Position numbers and translations under genes: made by a program. Shown here in pieces: positions 17,236 through 26,600 of a stretch of 64,000 nucleotides of DNA (position 1 is its first letter; every line of letters begins with the position of its first letter). Source of the DNA: Verrucomicrobiota bacterium (lineage in GTDB: Bacteria > Verrucomicrobiota > Verrucomicrobiia > Opitutales > Opitutaceae); assembly GCA_016721945.1 (NCBI GenBank), contig JADKHC010000012.1, forward strand, positions 1 to 64,000, given 5' to 3'. The notes beneath the pieces were generated by a model. It was not told the origin of the DNA, did no database searches, and was given only the letters and a program-made list of their open reading frames with translations.

Positions 17236-19576
17236 GATCTATGGCGCAGCGAACCCAACCTTCACGGCCAGTTACAGCGGCTTTGTAAACGCAGACACGG
17301 CGTCGGTCGTGAGCGGGTTGCAGATTAGTTCTGCGGCTACGGTAACTTCGGCCGCTGGGACGACCTCCCCGATCATTCCGTCGGGCGCGACCGCAGCGAA
17401 TTACACTATCACCTATGCGCTCAACGGCGCCGTCGACGCTTCCACGCTGGGCAACGGTGCTACCCTCGACCGCCACTATAGCGAGATCACCGGTCGCCTT
17501 GATTCCATTACCTCGGGCCGTGGCTATTCGGCCGACGTCCAGAGTATCATCTACACCTATGATTCGCTGGGTAACGCCACTCGCCGGATCGATTCTACCA
17601 CCGGCCGCGATGAATCCTTCCAATACGACGGGCTCAACCGCCTGACTTCCTCCTCAGCCAGTGGAGGGTCGACGCCCTCGTCGACCATTTCCGTCACCTA
17701 TGACGCCCTCGGCAACATCAAGACCAAAACCAACGCCGGCACCTATGCGTATGGGGAAAATGGTTACGGCCCGCACGCCGTCACCACCGTCTCGGGTGGC
17801 CCTCTCGGCACACGTTCCTTCACCTACGACGCCAATGGCAATCTTGCCTGGGATGGCCAGCGCTCGATCACCTGGACCAGCTATAATCAGGTCAAGTCCA
17901 TTACCAAATCCGGCCGTAAGACCGAATTCTGGTTCGGCGCCGGCCACGAACGCGTCGTCCAGCAGGATGCCGGCGGAGCCAAAACCACCTACGTCGGCTC
18001 ACTCCTCGAAGTTGTTCAGACTGGCACGCTGACCGAGAAGAAACACTATATCTACACCCCCGCTGGTCGTGTGGCCGTGCGCACTGCGCGCAGTGACAGC
18101 ACGTTCCAAACCCGCTTCCTGCACCAGGACGCTCTCGGCTCTGTTACCACCGTGACCGACGAATACGGCCGGGTTGAACAACGCTTCGCCTTCGACGCCT
18201 GGGGTGCGCGTACCCAGACTGCGAATACACGTACCACCTCCGGCGGTGCCGTTACCCGCGGCTTTACTGACCACGAACACCTCGACGACTTCGGCGTCAT
18301 CCACATGAACGGCCGCGTCTATGATCCGCTCCTGGGCCGATTCCTCAGCGCCGATCCGTACATCCAGGCCCCCGGAGACAGTCAGAGCTACAACCGTTAC
18401 TCGTACTGCATAAACAACCCGGTCAATCTGACCGATCCGAGCGGGTACAACTTCATGGATAAGGTGTGCGATGCTATACCGATGATCATAGTGGTCGTTG
18501 TTGCTGTAGTCGTGACCTATGCTACGGCCGGTGCGGGGGCTGGGGCTTGTGGCTCATTCTGGGCCACTGCGGCCGGTACCCCAGGTATTGGCGCCTGTAT
18601 GGCCGGAGGTTTCGCAGGGGCCTTCACCGGCAGTTTGCTAAATGGCCAAAGTGTGGGCGCTGCCTTCCGCTCCGGGCTAATCGGTGCGGCCAGCGCAGCG
18701 ATCACTTATGGCATTGGTCAGTGTTTTGACGGAATTAAAACCGGAGATTTCCAGTATGGTAAGGCTGCTAATGGTGCGGCGCGGGCGCTCTCGCACGGCA
18801 TGTCGCAAGGCATGCTCACTGAAATGCAGGGCGGCCAGTTCCGGCACGGCTTCTATGCGGGATTCTTCTCCTCAGCAGCAGGTCCGCTGGTCGGGAAAAT
18901 CACACTCGGAAATGCAAGCCTGACCTATTGCGGTCAGTTGGCCACGGCCGCCGTTATCGGCGGCGCTGTCTCTGCGATAGGTGGGGGCAAGTTCGAAAAC
19001 GGTGCTATATCCGGTGCGTTCGTCTATATGTTCAATCAGGCGATGGAAGAATATGAAATCGAAAAATTGAAAGGGAAAGGTTTTGCACTATACGATAGCT
19101 ATGGAAGGCGAACTGCAACTGCGCTAGGTGGATACGATCAGGAGTGTATTGCTTCAGAGTATGCCAATGGCAGCGCTGATGTCGCCTTTAATCTTAGCGA
19201 TCCTCAGCATTGCGGGCCGAATTTTGCGGCTTCACAAATACCTAAAGGCACAAAGGTTCTTTGGCTTGTTTCGCATGGATCGACAGAAGGTGTGCCCTGT
19301 TGGGGTAATAGTGTCATGAGTGCTGATTCTTCATTCTGGGATCTTGTGAGGGATCGGCTTGACCCGGGTGCCGTTATAATAATGACCGGCTGCCATAGCG
19401 CTGGAGCTGATTTCCGGATAGCGAACCTCCAGATAATTGCAGATAAGACACACACGACTATCTACGCATCTCCATATAATGTGGGGGTTGCCCGAGATTC
19501 GGGGGGGCGTGCAGTACGGTTGACAAATGATCAAGAAAGCGGAAATGCTAAGTTTATCAAAATTGCTCCCCAATGA
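17192..19576 (+). CDS. RHS/YD-repeat protein remnant with MBG segment and variable C-terminus (possible caspase-like domain)
   Basis: 794 residues from a GTG; the 5' part is missing, since MBG-type coding sequence (DYVNGTLTVNKAALKITAN) already begins at the junction near 17170. YD repeats follow (YTYDSLGNATRRID, YDGLNRLTSS, YDANGNLAWDG), then the RHS core end with GRVYDPLLGRFLSADPYI and a DPSGYN boundary at about residue 415. The C-terminal 380 residues are variable: a glycine/alanine-rich hydrophobic stretch, then about 660-794 with VLWLVSHGSTEG and VIIMTGCHSAG. His695 and Cys734 fit the His...Cys spacing of caspase/CHAT-like folds, which is an inference. The stop overlaps the next ATG by four bases, as in toxin-immunity pairs. 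Confidence 0.75.
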   Translation: MNKAALKITANHASKIYGAANPTFTASYSGFVNADTASVVSGLQISSAATVTSAAGTTSPIIPSGATAANYTITYALNGAVDASTLGNGATLDRHYSEITGRLDSITSGRGYSADVQSIIYTYDSLGNATRRIDSTTGRDESFQYDGLNRLTSSSASGGSTPSSTISVTYDALGNIKTKTNAGTYAYGENGYGPHAVTTVSGGPLGTRSFTYDANGNLAWDGQRSITWTSYNQVKSITKSGRKTEFWFGAGHERVVQQDAGGAKTTYVGSLLEVVQTGTLTEKKHYIYTPAGRVAVRTARSDSTFQTRFLHQDALGSVTTVTDEYGRVEQRFAFDAWGARTQTANTRTTSGGAVTRGFTDHEHLDDFGVIHMNGRVYDPLLGRFLSADPYIQAPGDSQSYNRYSYCINNPVNLTDPSGYNFMDKVCDAIPMIIVVVVAVVVTYATAGAGAGACGSFWATAAGTPGIGACMAGGFAGAFTGSLLNGQSVGAAFRSGLIGAASAAITYGIGQCFDGIKTGDFQYGKAANGAARALSHGMSQGMLTEMQGGQFRHGFYAGFFSSAAGPLVGKITLGNASLTYCGQLATAAVIGGAVSAIGGGKFENGAISGAFVYMFNQAMEEYEIEKLKGKGFALYDSYGRRTATALGGYDQECIASEYANGSADVAFNLSDPQHCGPNFAASQIPKGTKVLWLVSHGSTEGVPCWGNSVMSADSSFWDLVRDRLDPGAVIIMTGCHSAGADFRIANLQIIADKTHTTIYASPYNVGVARDSGGRAVRLTNDQESGNAKFIKIAPQ

Positions 19577-20064
19577 AATTCGCGTTTTGGACCTCATTTA
19601 TAATTTTTTTGTCCAGTTGTGTATGTGCTGAAGAGATTATTGTAGAGCCCCGTGTTGGGCAAATTGCAGCCCATCGTATTAATGGAACAAATATATACGA
19701 AGTGGAGTTTTCCGTAGAATTACATGTCGTAAACACGAGTAATAATACGCTCAAAGTTATTACGAGTGGGTTAGGCCCGTATCTGGTCACTAAGGCCAAC
19801 AGTCTTTCTGTTGTGTATATATATGAGCCAGAGGTACTGCCTAATGGGAAAGTACGGATTCCTTCTGAGAATGCTTTTGATGTTGTAGTTCTGAAGCCCG
19901 GTGAAGCAACAGTTGTTGCTTCACCGAAACCGGTTAGGGGCCGAACCGATTCAGGAAATATCTCGATCGAATATTCTATCCCCGAGTTCCTTAAACAACG
20001 TTTTGGCGTTTGGGCGGGTCGAATTTCGATGAAAGGGAAAGTAAGGCTGTTTGATGATCCGTAA
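19573..20064 (+). CDS. Small secreted protein, candidate immunity partner of the RHS C-terminus
   Basis: 163 residues. A signal peptide is clear: KFAFWTSFIIFLSSCVCAEE, with cleavage likely after the Cys-Ala (an alternative is lipobox-like processing at LSSC). The mature part is beta-rich (EVEFSVELHVVN, GLGPYLVTKAN, SIEYSIPEFL) and unrecognised. The ATG overlaps the RHS stop (ATGA), so translation is coupled. Polymorphic RHS toxins normally have a cognate immunity gene directly downstream; an exported one would protect against a periplasmic activity. AT-rich codon use differs from the core part of the RHS gene and matches the variable C-terminus, as expected for an exchangeable module. Confidence 0.55.
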   Translation: MKFAFWTSFIIFLSSCVCAEEIIVEPRVGQIAAHRINGTNIYEVEFSVELHVVNTSNNTLKVITSGLGPYLVTKANSLSVVYIYEPEVLPNGKVRIPSENAFDVVVLKPGEATVVASPKPVRGRTDSGNISIEYSIPEFLKQRFGVWAGRISMKGKVRLFDDP

Positions 20065-20099
20065 GTGTTACCTGTTACCTGGGCCGCGTTCGGGCCAGC

Positions 20100-20492
20100 T
20101 GTTACCGACTTTTCTCTGATCGTATAAACTGCCAAATTGTCCTCGTAGAGGTTTTTGGCAGTTAGCCGAGGTGCGGTCGTATTTTGCGACCAAATTGCCG
20201 TGCTGTGGTCGTATTTGTGACGGGAGCGAGCGGTTGGGCGGACATAAAGACACAACGCATACGATGAGGTTGCCCATAGGTTGCCAAATTTCATGGTTTT
20301 GCCTTCACATGATCGCATAAATGTTACCGACTTTTCTCTGATCGTATAATCTGCCAAATTGTCCTCGTAGAGGTTTTTGGCAGTTAGCTGAGGTGTGGTC
20401 GTATTTTGCGGCTAAATTGCCGCGCTGTGGTCGCATTTGTGATGGGAGTGAGCGGATGCGCTGAGATCAGGACGCGATTGCATACGATGAGG
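20100..20492. repeat. 169-bp direct duplication of the transposon left end
   Basis: 20101-20269 and 20323-20492 are near-identical, both beginning GTTACCGACTTTTCTCTGAT and ending CATACGATGAGG, with 53 bases between. Each contains an internal inverted repeat (CTGCCAAA...TTTGGCAG). It looks like an element end left by an earlier insertion beside the present one, or an end duplicated by recombination. Confidence 0.8.
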
Positions 20493-20734
20493 CGTGGATT
20501 TTGTGCGCAGCCGATTTTTGATCGTACGCGTTTTACCGGAACGGTCGTATGATTTGCGCCGAACTGTGGTCGTACGTGCGTTTTCAGGTCCTGTCTTACG
20601 ATGAGAGCGCGGCAATTTGGTCGGCCCGCATTCTGATCGTAAGCGTTCCGTCCGCTGGGATCGTACGTTTCCGCGCACTGCCATCGTACGCTTACGACGG
20701 CAGCGGCCGGTTTGCCACCAGACGTTGGATACGT

Positions 20735-21054
20735 TTACGACGCGACGATTATCTTCATGGCGTCATGGAACGAGAGGCCGAGGATCTGCACGAAGAAGTC
20801 GATGGTGTTGCCGGCTTGTGATAAGTGTGGAGCGTGCGGTTGACGACGGGCGTGATGACGCGTTTCTGATCTTGATTTACGAGGGCTTGTTTGAGGATGG
20901 ATTTGCCGGTGCCGGGTTCACCGAGGATGAGGCAAAGCCCGCCTTGCTGGGCGTGGACTTTCAAGATGTCGAAGACCTCTTGCTGGTGCGCGAGCAGCGC
21001 AAGCGCTTCCGTGTCGAAGGGGATTTTCTGAAGACCGAAGTGGGCGCGGATCAT
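20735..21054 (-). pseudogene. AAA ATPase (ExeA/TniB/IstB-like) fragment of the transposon
   Basis: The N-terminus MIRAHFGLQKIPFDTE followed by Walker A LGEPGTGKS (about residue 45) is the ExeA/TniB-type transposition ATPase start. One reading frame stays open to 20755, but the homologous frame shifts at about 20815 to give NTIDFFVQILGLSFHDAM and stops at 20735. Full-length relatives are about 250-300 residues, so the C-terminal half is missing and left-end repeats begin at once. Such ATPases help choose targets and activate the transposase. Inactive as it stands. Confidence 0.75.
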
Positions 21055-21276
21055 GGTTGTGCCTCCGCTGAGTGGTTCGGCTTTTTGCTTTCCGGGTTCT
21101 GGCTTCCGGCCTCTGGTATCTGGCGTCTGGTTTCAGGCTTGCGGTCGTTGGCGATCATGTCGAGCAGCCGGGCTTCACCCATGCGCTCGCCTTTATAGTA
21201 TACGACGACACGGCCGGCTGGTTTGCGCCGTTCGAAGCGGATCTGGATTGTGCGATCCGGCAGGTGGCGCGGTGCT

Positions 21277-22308
21277 TCATAGCGAGGGATTTAAACGAAA
21301 AGGTATTGTCGGTGCGCACGTGGCGTTCTTCCTCGACGCGTAAAACAGTTCGTCATTGGCCTCGTTGGGCGGAAGGAAACGCACGCGGCTGCGATCCAGC
21401 GCGAACCGATCTAACGGAGGCATACCAAGGACGGAATGGGTCTGGGCGTTGTACTGTTCTTCGACCCACGAGATGAACTGGCGATTGAGCGCCTCCAGCG
21501 ACGAGAGGTCGAGTGCCCGCGAAAGGAACTGATCGCGGGTCGTGCGGAAGAAGCGTTCGACTTTGCCCTTTGGCCGCGCCGTCGCGCACCGGAGTGTGAT
21601 GCACGAGGCAGCCGACGCGGGCGCGAATCTGCACAATCTCCTTCGAGGAATAAATCGAACCGTTGTCGACATACAAACTCTGCGGCACGCCGCGCTTGTA
21701 GAAGGCGGCGCGGATGGCCTCGATCAGGGTGTCGACGTTTTCCGCACAGAAGAACTGGCCATGGCAGCAGACCCGCGAGGCGTCGTCGATGAAGGCGATC
21801 AACCGGGTCTGCACTTTTGTGCCTTCATGAGTGACGTGCGGACCGTAAAGGGTGTCGGCCTGCCATTTCATTTGCATGGGCCTTGGCGAAGGCCAACCGG
21901 TGCTTGTTTTCGCAGTCTCGCTCGGGCTTCTGAGCAGCTCCAGTTCTTTAACCAGCCGCGAGAAGGTATTGGGCGCGACCTGTGAGCGGGTGAGTAGACC
22001 CTGCTCAATGCATAGGCGATAGAGCGTGGCGCGCGGGTGTTTTCCGTGGAGCTTCGGCAAAACCTTTTGAACCGCCTCCAAAAGCGACTCGGCGCTGACC
22101 TTGCGGATCTTGCCTTTGTCGCCGCGGGTGGAGGTTTCTAGGGCGGTGAGCCCGTGCTTTTTATACCGGCTGTACCAAGTCTGGATCGTGCGCCAGGTGA
22201 ACTGTCGGGCTTGGCCATCTTCGTCGGTGAAGGTCATCTCGCTGACCTTTTGATCCGAGCCACGATGGTATTGCCTTCGGCCATGTCGATCGCGCCCAGG
22301 ACCCGCAT
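21277..22308 (-). pseudogene. DDE (rve) transposase, two frameshifts
   Basis: The original start is probably the ATG at 22308 (MRVLGAIDMAEGNTIVARIK), which shifts frame near 22246 into an HTH part (FTWRTIQTWYSRYKKHGLTA). The catalytic core shows WQADTLYGP (first Asp, about residue 128 of the 22237 frame) and YVDNGSIYSS (second Asp, about 191). After one extra base near 21582 the frame changes to give AKGKVERFFRT, whose Glu gives a D-35-E spacing. The rest (EEQYNAQTHSVLGMPPLDRF) is the usual rve C-terminus. The shift is +1, unlike the -1 slippage used by IS3/IS1, so decay is more likely than programmed frameshifting. Confidence 0.8.
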
Positions 22309-22664
22309 TTTGAGATAAGAGGAGGGATTATGCATTGCGTAGTTGTAATTTGGTTACGCTTACGACGCTAAACCGTCCCGGAGGCGGAAGGCGGATTGTC
22401 TTTTGGTGTTGTCGGTTGAAAAAAGTTAAGGCTTCCGGAAAACGTGCGGTGGTAATTTGGCCGAAAGGGCTCTGTCGAAGGGCTGAGACGGCTAGACATA
22501 ATGCAAACTGTGCCAACGGTTCTGTCTCAATAAACGGGTGCCCACCTAAGGCGGCGCTTGGAAAGCAGGTGGCCCTCTCCAGCCACTTACAAAAGCTGCC
22601 GCGCGGTTGAGACTGGGTAGAAAATCAACGGGCTTTACGTCCGCGTTTGGATTCGAGCCGGTGT
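22309..22664. other. Gap inside the transposon
   Basis: About 350 bases between the transposase and zinc-ribbon genes. It contains one motif related to the end sites (gcttacgacgctaaacc, about 22356-22372) but no convincing gene. It may be leader sequence for the transposase or a remnant of other cargo. Confidence 0.4.
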
Positions 22665-23218
22665 TTAGCCAAATAACGCTTGCTGAAAATGCCGCTGGTA
22701 CGTCGTTAGTGCGCAGGAGTTGTGCGGGAAGAGGGTTTGCAGATGGCTGAGCGTCTGGAGCAATGGATCGGTTCGGCTAGGGGTGGCGGTGGCCGCTCGC
22801 GGCAGGCCAGCTTCGCACGCCATCCAGTCGGCGTCGCACACGCCGGATAATGCCGTAAGTCGCCTCCAACGAAAACGGCAGGCGAGGGTTTCGGCGGCGG
22901 CTCGGATCGCCTTGCCGTCGAGCAAGGCGCGCAACAACGCCCAGAGCAGCGAAGCCGGGAAGGTGTGGCGCGGTAAAACTCCCGCGAAGAACAGCGGGAA
23001 GGTTTTCCCACAGCCGCGACGTTGCCCGCGATCCGAACAGAACACGCGTTGACCACGCATTACCGAACCGTTCACCACCGCCGGATCGTTGCCGCGCAGC
23101 ACGCTGTGGCGGTTGAGCGTGCGCGGCATCCGCAATGCGGACAGCAGTGCTGCGAGCGAAAAAGCACGGCGCTTAACGCCTCCTCGTCATCCACGAAACG
23201 AACCAAGGTCGAAACCAT
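22665..23218 (-). pseudogene. Zinc-ribbon transposon-associated protein, frameshifted
   Basis: From the ATG at 23218 (MVSTLVRFVDDEEALSAVLF) the frame gives CCPHCGC, the first half of a zinc ribbon. It then must shift near 23110 to continue as RTLNRHSVLRGNDPAVV and RVFCSDRGQRRGCGKTFP, the second Cys pair. The remainder is helical and Arg-rich (LLWALLRALLDGKAIRAAAE). This zinc-ribbon-plus-HTH form is common in transposase-associated proteins and in some TniQ-like target selectors, but the exact family is not certain. Its position at the promoter-proximal end of a leftward operon suggests it was the first gene of the element. Confidence 0.6.
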
Positions 23219-23528
23219 CGAGACCGTCCTGCTTGCCCGAACGCCCACGGCACAGGCGAGGCTTTTCAAACGCCACAGCACTCCAACCCACGGGACTCGG
23301 TTCAAAGGGGAGGCGATAAATCGGGAGTCCGGCACTGACGGCGCTCCACGATCCAACGGCACTTTCACCACGCTCTCATCGTAATCCCGCTCAGCCTTAC
23401 GACGGTACTTCGGCTAAACTACGGCGCTTATTACGATCAGAGGGCGGCGGGTAACACTTCAAAGCAGATGACCGGGGGCGTCGCACCGCACTTTTTGAAC
23501 CGCGGAACTCGGGTTAGTAAATGGGCAC

Positions 23529-23562
23529 AAAAAAGCGGTGCCGGAAATTAATCCGGCACCGC
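23529..23562 (-). terminator. Rho-independent terminator of the TonB receptor gene
   Basis: Perfect 11-bp stem GCGGTGCCGGA (23535-23545) / TCCGGCACCGC (23552-23562) with a six-base loop. On the minus strand it is followed by six T (complement of 23529-23534). It lies 43 bases after the receptor stop. Confidence 0.9.
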
Positions 23563-23604
23563 GCCTACACCAAACCTAAACTGTTAGGCCTAAACTCTGG
23601 TTGT

Positions 23605-26600
23605 TTAGAACTTGAATGTGTTCGTGACTTCCCAGAGCTGGCCGTTGGCGATGCGGTACTGGGCTGCCGTACCGTCTGGCTGGACCGAGATCGGAATCAG
23701 GCGGGCCTTCTGGCCGACGTTGTGCACGTTCAGCTGAATCGTCCAAGTGACATTATGGATCAACTTGCGGGTATAGCCCACCCATAGATCGATGCTGTTA
23801 TCAGACGTACCCTTGATGGGCTGGTTCACATCGATCAACTCGGTCGTGGGATTCAGGCGATATCCGAGGACAGCGGCTTGTTCCCAGCGGTAGCCGGCGC
23901 CGACGAAGATGCCTTTCATGACGCCCGTATCGAACGAGAAGTTCGAGATGGTGTTGACGCGCCAAGGACGGAGTTCCGTCACCTGGCGTCCTTCTTGGGC
24001 CATCAAGGTCATGTAGGGACCGTAGATATCCTGATAGAAGACATCGCGGAACCTTGTGCCACCACGGCTCCATTGCCGGAGATCACCGGCGGCGCTATCC
24101 CAGAGTGTCTTCTGCTGGCTGATGAGGGCAACCAGGGTCTTGTTCAGGTTCTGACTGGTCGATGTGTTCTTCGAGGCGTTGACTGTGATATTCCAGTTTT
24201 TGATTGGCTGGGCATAGAGTTCGAGTTCGAAGCCCTTCGACACGGTGTCCACGGTTGCCGATGGGCTGATGCCACCGATGGTACCGCCGGTGGAAGACTG
24301 CAGACCGCCGCCACCATTTTGGCCGTTAATCCAGTTGCCCTGTTGCGTGATCGCGTGAGTCCAATCACCCGCTTTCATGGCCGCTACATTGACTGGCATG
24401 CCATAGCTGTCGTAGAACGACTGTGACATGGAGTTATCGGCGAAGGCCTTGATGGCGGCTAGTTCGGCGGCATCAGCGGCTGCGGCTTCGGGCGGACGAG
24501 GCTGTTGGCCATAGGTCACCCCAGCTACTGCGTCACCATTGGCCCAGTCCCAGAACCACGGTGGCGTATCGACTCCATTGATTTGGAGATTATTAAGTCC
24601 GGCGTAACTTTGGGCCGCGTGTGCAGCCGCCCAAGTGGGGAGTAGATACAACTCATAGGCCTTGGTGAAGATGGAACCAGTTAGCGTGGTGTCTTTCATC
24701 TTGGTTTCATACCAGTTGGCCTTGAAGGATAGCTTGCCGTCAAAGGCTGAGATGCGGAAGCCCGTCTCCTTGGTCTCGCCGGTCGCATTCGGGATGGCTC
24801 CGCCGACGAAATCTCTGCGAATATCCGTGGCACTAAAATTGGTGCCTTTAGCATAGTGGAGGCTCAAATCCATGCCTTTAGGGAACGCACGTTTGATGAA
24901 TTTCGGCATGTGGTAGACGAGCGACCAAGTCCGCGTGCCTTCGTCATTTCTCAACGTAACCTGACCGGAGTTGTAGTTGAATGGATCGACGAGCCCAGAC
25001 GCATCGATTGCCTTGGGTGTGTTTGCGGCAACCGTGACAGTATCTCTGCGCCAGCCGAAAGCGGGGATGAGTGAACCTTCAAACATATTTCCCTGCCAGG
25101 TGAGGGCTTGCGATTTGATGAGAGTGCGCCTCTTGCCGGTGTTAAAATACAGGAGGTTCTTATCGCCTTGATCGGCATTGAGAATACGGACGTTGGCGTT
25201 GGTCCAGCCTACGTAGTTGGCTGGATTTTGGGACTGATTACCCAGCAAGTCTACGCTGCCCGGCAGAGTTCCATATGGAGCAATATCAATCGGAAGGGTA
25301 AAGGGAGCGTTGGGATCAATGAAGGTCGGGTCGGTCGGATTGAGCGAGTACTTCCAGTGGGAGTCGAAATACCTTACGTTGGCGCTCTTGCCTGGCATCT
25401 GGAAGGCAGTCAGACCGCCCAGATTGAGACCGTTGGCGAGGGTGCTGCCTCTTAGATCGCCACCGATATAGCTAACCGTATCGACGTTGCGACTGCCGCC
25501 GTTGAGGGATGCGGCAGGGCCGACGATGTTCATCCAGTCTTGATCGGCATTCCAGCGGGCCCACGCCATCGTGGTGAGTTCCGTGGCGTCTCTCGAAGCG
25601 ACGGCGGTGACGGTGTGATGGCCTAAGATGGACTGTAGTAACTTGTTTGAGGTGAAGTCGCTCGACCGTAGGTCGCCGAAGAGTGTAGCACGAGTCGAGT
25701 TGCGCAGGGTTTTAGACTCGTTGTTACCATAGACGCCATCGCTTGAGACGAACGGGCGGCCTACGTTTGGATTGGGCGTTCCATCGGGTAGCACCGTGTT
25801 GATATCGACACTGATTGCATAGGATTGGTCGGTGAGGTAGTTTTGGCCGCCGTTTATGTAGGTTTCGGCGTAAAAAGCGTAATTCCAGCCAAGTCGGTTT
25901 TCCAAGAAGGTCTGGGAGGCTTCGGCGTTGAAGCTGTTCCAGCGCTGCCATTGATGCGTGTTCGGACCGTCAAGAGTCTGCTCGTAGAAGTTGAAGATCG
26001 ACGGGTCGGACAGCAATGTGTCTTTATAATTGCCGAACTGGGCACCTGGGAGACCGGCATCCACTGCGTAGGCCGAGTAGGAGGAGATTCCTACAGGAGC
26101 AGTAAAAGATGTTCCTCCCGGAATATTACCCGTGATCGGCCAAGAGGTTAATGTCGGTGGGTTGTGATTGGCATCGTTGGGTCGGCCGATGGCGTAGGGG
26201 AGTGCCTGATTATAATTCCAATTTTCCATGACACTGGAATCGGTGCTATTGGCATTCGGGAAGAAATGGACCATATTCGACCAGAACAAACGCCCCATGG
26301 TCGAGTTGATGTAGGGGTTGAAGTTTGTCGAGTTCTTGCCGCCAGCGACGCCATTGGTCTGGTGGGCAATAAACGGGTTAACCGTCAGCTTATTCATGGC
26401 GTTGAACCAAGGAGTGATCCGGTCAACCGGGGGCAGCACGCGGGGATTCCGCGATTTTCCTGAGCCGTATTCATTGTTGATCTTGAGCGTGAATTGGGAG
26501 TCAGGGGTTTTCAGCGCTTTGGGATCAAAACGGAGGGCTCCATAGACGCGCCGTGTGTGATTAAATGTGCCCTCTTGCTGATACTTTTCATTGTTATCGA

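Larger units (their letters stand above)
20066..23456 (-). mobile_element. Decayed Tn7/Mu/IS21-type transposon with DDE transposase, AAA ATPase and zinc-ribbon protein
   Basis: The right end read inwards (23456 to 23432) and the left end (20322-20346, or the duplicate 20100-20124) share TGTTACC, eight unlike or partly like bases, then CTCTGATCGTA: about 19 of 25 positions match. Further TGTTACC copies stand at 20066 and 20073. Inside the left end, about a dozen (A/G)TCGTA(A/C/T) sites occur between 20118 and 20740; the right end has three between 23368 and 23440. TTACGATGAGAGCG(C/T)GG occurs in both (20596-20612, and complement at 23368-23384). All three genes run leftward and are frameshifted. 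The 5'-TG...CA-3' ends, multiple internal sites and the transposase-ATPase pair fit the Mu/Tn7/IS21 superfamily. No target duplication was found. Confidence 0.7.

Noticed and set aside
20060..23465. Target-site duplication for the transposon
   Set aside because: Bases outside TGTTACC at 20066, 20100 or 20322 (gtaag, ccagc, ataaa) do not match cttca after 23456; probably lost through rearrangement.
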